This document shows, piece by piece, positions 58,724-64,000 of a DNA stretch of 64,000 nucleotides (positions within the stretch are counted from its first letter, which is position 1; every line of letters begins with the position of its first letter). The DNA is from CAVTSA01 sp963737225 (GTDB lineage: Bacteria > Chloroflexota > Dormibacteria > Dormibacterales > Dormibacteraceae), in contig CAVTSA010000010.1 in assembly GCA_963737225.1 (NCBI GenBank), positions 62,001 through 126,000 on the forward strand. Reading direction: 5' to 3'. The translations under genes were made by a program, and so were the position numbers. The notes beneath the pieces are model-generated. The model did not search any database, was not told the origin of the DNA, and worked only from the letters and a program-made list of their open reading frames with translations.

Positions 58724-59986
58724 ATGACTGAGCAGGCGATCGATTTCGCAGTCGTCCATGCAGGTCAGCTGGTGAGAGTCGGGGAGGGCGCTTCCGGCCC
58801 CCGCCGGGGAGCAGAGCAAGGTCACCTCGACGTCATCGACGACGGTGCCCTGGTCGCATCCGGCGGGGTGATCGCGGCAGTCGGGACGACCTCCGACATC
58901 CGTCGTCGTTACGCCCTGGACAGGGCGCGGGTGATCGACGCCGGCGGCCGGGTCGTGATGCCAGGCCTGGTCGACGCCCACACCCATCCCGTGTTCGCCG
59001 GGAGCCGCCACGCCGAGTACGCGGAGCGCCTGGGTGGGGCCTCGATGGCCGAGGTGGCGGCCCGCGGGGGCGGCATCTGGTGGTCTGTCCAGCGGACGCG
59101 CGAGACCAGCGAGGATGAGCTCCGGCACCTGGTGGCACGCCACTTCGGTGAACTCCTGGGGTCGGGTACGACCACCATCGAGGCCAAGAGCGGGTACGGC
59201 CAGACGACCGAGACGGAGCTCACCCACCTGCGCCTCATCGACGAGGTTGCTCGCACGATGCCGCTGCGGGTGATCCCCACGTTCCTGGGGGCGCACATCG
59301 TGCCTCGGGAACAGTCGAGCGCGGATGCGTACGTCGAGGTTGTCGTCGACGAGATGCTGCCCAGGGTGAAGGAGCAGGGGATCGCCGTCTTCTGTGACAC
59401 GTCCTGCGGGGATTCGTTCTCAGTCCCGCTCGCCGAACGTGTCCTGCGGGCGGCCGCCGAGCTCGGGCTTGGCGGGCGGGTCCACGCTGACGGCGGAACC
59501 GTGACCGGCGGCTGGGAGCTCGCCAACCGTTGCGGGGCCGCCAGCGGCGACCATCTCACGGCTCTGAGCCGGGAGCAGATCGAGCGGGTTGGAGCGGGCG
59601 ACACGGTCGCCGTCCTGCTTCCGATGGCCGAGCTCTACTACCTGTGGCCGCGCGCCGACGCGAGGGCGCTGATCGATACCGGTGTTCCGGTGGCGATCGC
59701 GACCGACCACTGCTCCAGCATCCACGCCCCCTCGCTCCTCGGGGCGATGACGATGGCGGCGCCCTGGTTCAGGATGACGCCGGCCGAAGTCATCGCCGCG
59801 GTGACGGTCAATGCCGCCTACTCATTGGGCGTGCTCGACCAGGTGGGGACCCTCGATCCGGGCAAGAGCGCCGATCTGCTGATCACGACCGTCGAGGACT
59901 ACCGGATGCTCGTCTTCGAGTCCGGAACGCCGCTGATCGCCCGGGTCGTGGTCGCCGGCCGGGAAGTCGAGGAGCTAGGAACGTAA
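58724..59986 (+). CDS. Imidazolonepropionase-like amidohydrolase (HutI family)
   Basis: 420 residues. HutI landmarks: VVMPGLVDAHTHPVFAGSRHAEYAERLGGASMAEVAARGGGIWWSVQRTR, GTTTIEAKSGYGQTTETELTHLRLIDEV and IPTFLGAHIVPREQSS. The later metal region diverges (VHADGGTVTGGWELANRCGAASGDHL, VAIATDHCSSIHAPSL instead of ATDxNPGS), and no hutH, hutU or hutG is nearby. It probably opens a related cyclic amide or imidazolone rather than serving histidine breakdown, but that is inference. Its 3' end overlaps the convergent M20 gene by 12 nt. Confidence 0.75.
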   Translation: MTEQAIDFAVVHAGQLVRVGEGASGPRRGAEQGHLDVIDDGALVASGGVIAAVGTTSDIRRRYALDRARVIDAGGRVVMPGLVDAHTHPVFAGSRHAEYAERLGGASMAEVAARGGGIWWSVQRTRETSEDELRHLVARHFGELLGSGTTTIEAKSGYGQTTETELTHLRLIDEVARTMPLRVIPTFLGAHIVPREQSSADAYVEVVVDEMLPRVKEQGIAVFCDTSCGDSFSVPLAERVLRAAAELGLGGRVHADGGTVTGGWELANRCGAASGDHLTALSREQIERVGAGDTVAVLLPMAELYYLWPRADARALIDTGVPVAIATDHCSSIHAPSLLGAMTMAAPWFRMTPAEVIAAVTVNAAYSLGVLDQVGTLDPGKSADLLITTVEDYRMLVFESGTPLIARVVVAGREVEELGT

Positions 59987-61132
59987 CAGGGTTGGAAGCT
60001 TCTTGATCACCTCGGCGAGCAGCGCCCCCTTGGCCGGTAGGGCATCGGTGTAGACGAACTGTCGATCGCCTTCCGTGGCACCCAGGGCGCCCAGGCCGTC
60101 GAGGGAAGGCAAGCCCATGGCGGCCCCGAAATTCCCGTCCGACCCGCCGATGCTCATCGGCGCCTCCGAAACCTCGAGGCCGAGCATGCTGCCGGCCGTG
60201 CTGGCGAGCTCCAGCATCTCCAGGCTGCCGTCATTGCGCCCGAAGAGGGGGCGAGTGATGCCACCCTCCATCTCGGTCCGGCAGCCCGGCAGATCGACCC
60301 GGGCGGCGATCCGCCGCACTCCGCCGATCAGAGCCTCTCCGTCCTCCTGGCTTCGAGCCCGAAGGTCGACACTGAGCCACGCTCGGAGCGGGAGGGCCTG
60401 TCGAGAGGTGCCCGCTTCGACGATTCCGACGCGGATGCGGCTCCCCCGTTCGGGTGCCGACAGCGCCTCCAGGTCGGGGATCTTTCGCGCGGCTTCGGCG
60501 ATGGCGCTGGTGCCGTCCATCCCGCCGGGAGTGGTTCCCGCCTCGCCGTGCACGGTGAGGTAGATCGCGCCCACCACGCCGCGCGAAACCGTCAGATCCC
60601 AATTTCGGGACGGCTCCATGATCACCTGCCAGTCGCAGTCCCGGCAGAGCTGCTCGATGTGAGGCCGCCCCGTCGGGCTGCCCAGCTCCTCGTCGCCGCA
60701 CATGAAGACCGTCACCTCATCCAGACCGTCCCAGCCGTCCGCGGCGAGTGCTCGGAAGGCTGAGAGAAGGACGACCCAACCGCCCTTCATGTCGAGGATG
60801 CCGGGACCGTAGAGTCGATCGCCTCGCTCCTCGATCGGCTCCCCCAGGATGGTCCCCGTCGGTTGGGTGGTGTCGAGATGCATGTGACAGAGGAGGCGGC
60901 CACGGCCCTGACCCCCCCGGCGGGCCACGATGTGGTTCCCGGCGCCCTCCTTGGGCAGCACCTCGATCTCGAAACCTTCCGCTCTCCAGGCCTCGGCGGC
61001 GAGCAGCCCGACGCGGTCGACACCGTCCTTGTCGCGCGAGCAGCTCTCGATTGCGCAGTATGCCTTCAGCTCCTCGACCGTCTTCGGCAGTTGGCTCTTC
61101 AGGAAGTCACGGTAGTCGATGACGGTACCCAC
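59975..61132 (-). CDS. M20-family metallopeptidase (ArgE/DapE/CPG2-like)
   Basis: 385 residues from GTG 61132. Metal-binding motifs are complete: LLCHMHLDTTQPTG, RLYGPGILDMKGGWVVLL and VFMCGDEELGSPTGR, with HGEAGTTPGG as the dimerisation-domain start (His/Gly loop) and late SDGNFGAAMGLPSLDGLG. The family removes N-acyl groups or C-terminal amino acids. It follows the acyl-CoA-dehydrogenase-fold gene by 69 nt on the same strand, probably one operon. It could hydrolyse the open-chain product of the neighbouring amidohydrolase. Confidence 0.87.
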   Translation of the reverse strand: MGTVIDYRDFLKSQLPKTVEELKAYCAIESCSRDKDGVDRVGLLAAEAWRAEGFEIEVLPKEGAGNHIVARRGGQGRGRLLCHMHLDTTQPTGTILGEPIEERGDRLYGPGILDMKGGWVVLLSAFRALAADGWDGLDEVTVFMCGDEELGSPTGRPHIEQLCRDCDWQVIMEPSRNWDLTVSRGVVGAIYLTVHGEAGTTPGGMDGTSAIAEAARKIPDLEALSAPERGSRIRVGIVEAGTSRQALPLRAWLSVDLRARSQEDGEALIGGVRRIAARVDLPGCRTEMEGGITRPLFGRNDGSLEMLELASTAGSMLGLEVSEAPMSIGGSDGNFGAAMGLPSLDGLGALGATEGDRQFVYTDALPAKGALLAEVIKKLPTLLRS

Positions 61133-61201
61133 GTCTAAGTCCTCACCCAGCTGGTTGATCGACGTCTCAGAGCGGACCGCGGGGTTTGCTCACACTGCCT
61201 G

Positions 61202-62419
61202 CTACGCAACGCCCGAACCCGGACTGAGATAGCTTCCCAGCGCTGCCCGGTCGGTACCGTCGAGCACGGCGTCGGCGACTCGCGCCATGTAGTCGAAGTC
61301 CCGATGATGGAGCGTGAACGTCCGGATATCCCGATAGATCATGTCGAACGGAAAGCTCTTGAAAGAGGCTCGGGCTCCGCAGATCTCGAACGCTCGCGAG
61401 GACACGCTGAGCGCGACACGCTTCGAGACATGGAGGGCTTGCAGGGCCAACACCTCGGCTTGTTTGACGCGATCCGGGTCCCAGTCGTGAGCCGACGCGT
61501 CTTCCCACTGTGCCGCGCAGGCGTACAGGGCAGCCCGTATCACCGCAAGCTCCGAGGAGATGTCCCCGATCGAAAATCGGAGGATCGGATTCTCGGCCAG
61601 GTACGGGCGCTCTCTGAGGTAGTCCTTGATGAGCTGGAAGGCGCCCTCGGCAGTGCCGAGGTGGTTGGTCACATAGCCGAGGGTGAACGTGCGGGGATCT
61701 GATGCCCAGGCTCCTGGCTTCCCGATGATCGCGTCGTCGGGAACTTCATAGTCCGTCAGCTTGACGGCCCAGCTGACCGTGGCTCGCATCCCCATCGTGT
61801 CCCACTCGTCGATGAGCTCGACGCCAGGTGCGTCCCGCGGGACCAGTACCCAGAGCTGCCGTTCAGCCCAGGTTCCCGGACCGGGCACGGCCACCCAGAT
61901 GAGCATGTAGTCGGCTCCCGGCGCGAGGGAGGCGAAGTGTTTGTGACAGGTCACGCGCCATCCGTCCGGCGTCTCCCTGAGCTCCGCTCGGCCCGCTTCC
62001 GCACCCTTCGCGGCGACGTCGGCCTCGCTTCCGACGGAGGCGATCAACAGGCCCTTGCGGAGCACATCAGGGAGGTATTTGTCCCTCTGGGCCGGGGTCG
62101 CGTGCCAGGCCAGCATGCCCGCGCCGTGCGTCTGGATCTGATAGAGCTGGGCGGTCGAGCTGTCGACGGCGGCGATCCGTTCATAGATGTCGTAGTAGTC
62201 GGTGAAGTTCGTCCACCAGAACCCCTCTCCTCCGAACTCGACGGGAACCGAGCTGCACAGAAGCCCGGCGGCGCGCAGCTCGGCGAAGTTCTCAGACGGG
62301 AAAGCGGCCTGCTCGTCGTACTCGCGGCGACGCTCGCGGAACCGTGGGAGCAGGGGCTCCAGCGCAGCCAGGCGCTCCTGCTGATTCTTCGGCCTCGCGA
62401 CGCTTGCGACTTCCGGCAT
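61202..62419 (-). CDS. Acyl-CoA dehydrogenase-fold flavoprotein (possible monooxygenase)
   Basis: 405 residues from ATG 62419 (AAGGGAGGGG upstream); the open frame to 63802 is an artefact. N-terminal helical domain RFRERRREYDEQAAFPSENFAELRAAGLLCSSVPVEFGGEG, a middle beta domain with RVTCHKHFASLAPGADYMLIWVAVPG and WDTMGMRATVSWAVKLTDYEVPDDAIIG, and a C-terminal four-helix bundle ending FEICGARASFKSFPFDMIYRDIRTFTLHHRDFD. The S/R pattern after GMR and the HHRD end resemble flavin monooxygenases of the DszC/HpaB-related branch as much as true dehydrogenases. Substrate unknown. Confidence 0.82.
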   Translation of the reverse strand: MPEVASVARPKNQQERLAALEPLLPRFRERRREYDEQAAFPSENFAELRAAGLLCSSVPVEFGGEGFWWTNFTDYYDIYERIAAVDSSTAQLYQIQTHGAGMLAWHATPAQRDKYLPDVLRKGLLIASVGSEADVAAKGAEAGRAELRETPDGWRVTCHKHFASLAPGADYMLIWVAVPGPGTWAERQLWVLVPRDAPGVELIDEWDTMGMRATVSWAVKLTDYEVPDDAIIGKPGAWASDPRTFTLGYVTNHLGTAEGAFQLIKDYLRERPYLAENPILRFSIGDISSELAVIRAALYACAAQWEDASAHDWDPDRVKQAEVLALQALHVSKRVALSVSSRAFEICGARASFKSFPFDMIYRDIRTFTLHHRDFDYMARVADAVLDGTDRAALGSYLSPGSGVA

Positions 62420-62453
62420 GTCCCCTCCCTTACATCCGGATGTTGTGGTTGCA

Positions 62454-62482
62454 ATGGTATCCCGCACTGCATACCGTGTCAA
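62454..62482 (-). promoter_or_regulatory. Promoter with GTAT-N10-ATAC dyad for the acyl-CoA-dehydrogenase-fold gene
   Basis: Minus strand TTGACA (62482-62477) and TACCAT (62459-62454) are 17 bp apart. GGTAT (62456-62460) and ATACC (62471-62475) form an inverted repeat inside the promoter. On the coding strand the sequence TTGACAC-N-G-N-ATGC-N8-ATAC-N-AT aligns with the promoter at 58644-58672. Confidence 0.7.
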
Positions 62483-62551
62483 CCGGACTTGCCGGGGATC
62501 GACTCCCGTCCAGCATGCTTGTTTGCCCTGCCAACGATCTAGTGTGTGGCG

Positions 62552-63925
62552 ATGCAGGATGAGACGCTGGTAGAGACGGAGCAGGGGCGGCTCCGCGGTG
62601 TGCGGCACGAGGGGGCGGTCCAGTTCCGGGGTGTCCCCTACGCGCTCCCGCCGGTCGGTGAGCGGCGCTTCCGTCCTCCGACCCCGCACCCGTCCTGGAG
62701 CGGGGAGCGCGATGCGACACGTCACGGTCCGATCGCACCCCAGCTCCCTTCCCGGCTTGGGACGGTCATGGGGGCCCCCGAGCCGCTGCCCCAGGGCGAA
62801 GACTGCCTGACGCTGACGATCTCGACCCCCGGCTCGAACGCCGGCTTGCGCCCGGTGGTGGTCTGGCTCCACGGCGGCGCCTACCTCACCGGCGCCGGCT
62901 CGCTGGCGTGGTACGACGGCGGCCGTCTCGCGCGCGAAGGCGGCCTGGTCGTGGTCGGCGTGAACTACCGGCTGGGGGCGCTGGGCTATCTCTGCCGGCC
63001 GGGGCTCAGCGACGGGGACGCGGGCGTCGAGGATGTGCTCGCCGCGCTGCAGTGGGTCCAGGCCAACGCGCCGGCGTTCGGCGGTGATCCAGACCGGGTC
63101 ACCCTGATGGGGCAGTCGGCGGGCGGTGGCATGATCTGCTATCTGCTGGCGCGTGGGCACGGGCCCCGTCTCTTCCGCCGGGCGATCCTGCAAAGCGCTC
63201 ACCTCGGACGCCCGCCCTTTTCCCGGACCCGCGGCGAAGAGCGAACGGCCCGCCTGGTACAGCTTCTCGGCCTGGAATCGGGGCGCGCCGACGACGTGAG
63301 CGCCCGCCTCCGGGAGGTACCGGTCCCGACGTTGCTCGAGAAGACCGCCGCACTGGCCGGCGAGGTCGCCCGGCCCGGTGACACCTCCCCGCCGCTGCTG
63401 CCCGTCCTCGACGAGCTGAGCACGGAGGACGCGTTCGTCGATGGGGCGGCGGCCGGCGCCGCCGGAGTCGAGCTCCTGATCGGCACCACCCGCGACGAGA
63501 TGAGGGCCTGGCTCGGAACGCAGACGTTCCCATCTGACGGGCCGAACCTCGCGCAGGCAACCGAGGCGGCGTTCGGAGCGCCATCTGCGCGCCTCGCGGC
63601 GTCCGTCCCCGCCTCCTGGCTCTACCGGTTCGACTGGTCGCCGTCCAGCTCGTCGGTCGGCGCCTGCCACTGCATCGACCTGCCGTTCGTGTTCGGCACC
63701 TGGGAGGCCTGGACCGGGGCGCAAATGCTGGCGGGCTCCGACCCTGCGGAGGTGACCGCCCTGACACGCCGCATGCAGGAGGCGTGGATCGCCTTCGCCC
63801 ACACCGGGGATCCCTCATCCAGCGGCTCGCCCTGGCCGGGCTACCGCCCCGGAGGCGGGGTCACCCGGCACTTCACCGGCGGGCCGGAGGTGGCTCGCGA
63901 TGTCCGAGAGGGCGTGCCGGCGTGA
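62552..63925 (+). CDS. Type B carboxylesterase
   Basis: 457 residues (ATG 62552; GTG 62546 also in frame). Family signatures: VQFRGVPYALPPVGERRFRPP, EDCLTLTISTP, VVVWLHGGAYLTGAGS (oxyanion hole), DRVTLMGQSAGGGMICYLL (Ser nucleophile), LLIGTTRDEMRAWLG (Glu) and SVGACHCIDLPFVFG (His). It hydrolyses ester bonds of small carboxylic esters. No signal peptide, so probably cytoplasmic. It is divergent from the flavoprotein gene and shares its 130-nt control region. Confidence 0.92.
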   Translation: MQDETLVETEQGRLRGVRHEGAVQFRGVPYALPPVGERRFRPPTPHPSWSGERDATRHGPIAPQLPSRLGTVMGAPEPLPQGEDCLTLTISTPGSNAGLRPVVVWLHGGAYLTGAGSLAWYDGGRLAREGGLVVVGVNYRLGALGYLCRPGLSDGDAGVEDVLAALQWVQANAPAFGGDPDRVTLMGQSAGGGMICYLLARGHGPRLFRRAILQSAHLGRPPFSRTRGEERTARLVQLLGLESGRADDVSARLREVPVPTLLEKTAALAGEVARPGDTSPPLLPVLDELSTEDAFVDGAAAGAAGVELLIGTTRDEMRAWLGTQTFPSDGPNLAQATEAAFGAPSARLAASVPASWLYRFDWSPSSSSVGACHCIDLPFVFGTWEAWTGAQMLAGSDPAEVTALTRRMQEAWIAFAHTGDPSSSGSPWPGYRPGGGVTRHFTGGPEVARDVREGVPA

Positions 63926-63956
63926 CCGGTTCCCGGGCGCGTGGAGCGCGGCCGGC

Positions 63957-64000
63957 CTAAACCTCCAATTCGGTTCCGGCGGAGTGCGCGTCGATCTCGA
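63957..64000 (-). CDS. C-terminal end of an unidentified minus-strand gene (partial)
   Basis: Reading inward from the window edge, the minus strand gives EIDAHSAGTELEV followed by TAG at 63959-63957. This is plausible coding sequence convergent with the carboxylesterase gene, but 13 residues are too few to name a family. Confidence 0.35.
   Translation of the reverse strand, partial: EIDAHSAGTELEV

Noticed and set aside
61202..63802. 866-codon minus-strand frame
   Set aside because: Only the part from ATG 62419 is protein-like and has a Shine-Dalgarno; the rest is antisense to the carboxylesterase.
1..64000. CRISPR arrays, tRNA genes, insertion sequences or prophage
   Set aside because: No regularly spaced direct repeats with unique spacers, no cloverleaf-like segments and no transposase, integrase or phage structural proteins were seen on either strand.

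Overview
The window is high-GC chromosomal DNA packed with short-spaced genes on both strands. It contains no rRNA, tRNA, CRISPR array, transposase or phage genes that I can see. GTG starts are frequent. The mix of a DUF222/HNH protein, an F420-type (Ddn-like) reductase, an LLM-class oxidoreductase, an HxlR regulator, an exact CGAAC-N4-GTTCG SOS box and a type III polyketide synthase points to a high-GC lineage of the actinobacterial/Chloroflexota-Dormibacterota sphere. The sequence alone does not decide which. Four genes are interrupted (cobalamin adenosyltransferase, a membrane protein, the HNH protein, a TetR regulator), so either pseudogenisation or draft-assembly errors are present.

Layout. 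0-12 kb: a DUF58/MoxR pair, a phosphodiesterase-family enzyme, a secreted trypsin-like protease, an alpha/beta hydrolase with an adenosyltransferase, a RocB-like M20 peptidase, a D-Ala-D-Ala carboxypeptidase divergent from ThiI, and a Trp-rich coiled-coil protein with an ICMT-like methyltransferase. 12-17 kb: type III PKS, flavoprotein and UbiA prenyltransferase, probably a small phenolic/meroterpenoid lipid pathway. 17-22 kb: disrupted HNH protein, amidohydrolase, disrupted TetR next to an F420-type reductase, and an HxlR regulator divergent from a membrane protein. 22-29 kb: guaB, then the propionyl-CoA branch meaB-mutB-mutA on the minus strand. 29-37.6 kb: a GntR/UTRA regulator divergent from an iolC-A-B-D-E-G myo-inositol operon. 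37.7-51 kb: mixed housekeeping and accessory genes (methyltransferase, MFS, aldo/keto reductase, paired GNATs, LLM reductase, SOS-controlled dinB, GNAT-ankyrin fusion, three tandem GYD genes, a lipoprotein with a degenerate protease fold, DUF2252, HdeD). 51-64 kb: a probable catabolic island with an APC permease, two SDRs, an MFS pump, an enolase-superfamily dehydratase, an XRE+GntR dual-HTH regulator, an imidazolonepropionase-like amidohydrolase, an acyl-CoA-dehydrogenase-fold oxidoreductase with an M20 hydrolase, and a type B carboxylesterase.

The most unusual signal is not a gene. At least seven sites carry two ~16-24 bp palindromes whose centres are 39-42 bp apart, close to four helical turns. 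They fall into several sequence families (GTGCAC-, GTCGAC-, GTGCCGGCAC- and CCGG-centred) that share the architecture but not the sequence. Most lie between convergent genes: of the eight convergent gaps of 37 nt or more, seven hold such a pair, a half-element or another hairpin, and the eighth holds a 15-bp tandem repeat. A separate hairpin element (CCCCACGAAAC/GTTTCGCGGGG) occurs twice, and one copy is inserted in and frameshifts the HNH gene. This looks like an active REP/BIME-like or paired-dimer-site repertoire.

Regulatory reading: two candidate promoters in the 58-62 kb island share TTGAC(A)-N17-TA(C) boxes and a G(T/C)AT-N10-ATAC dyad between them, suggesting that one regulator, plausibly the neighbouring dual-HTH protein, controls both. 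The HxlR gene has two nearly identical 20-bp operators, the iol regulator has a TGTCATGACA palindrome over the iolC start codon, and the dinB SOS box touches its start codon.
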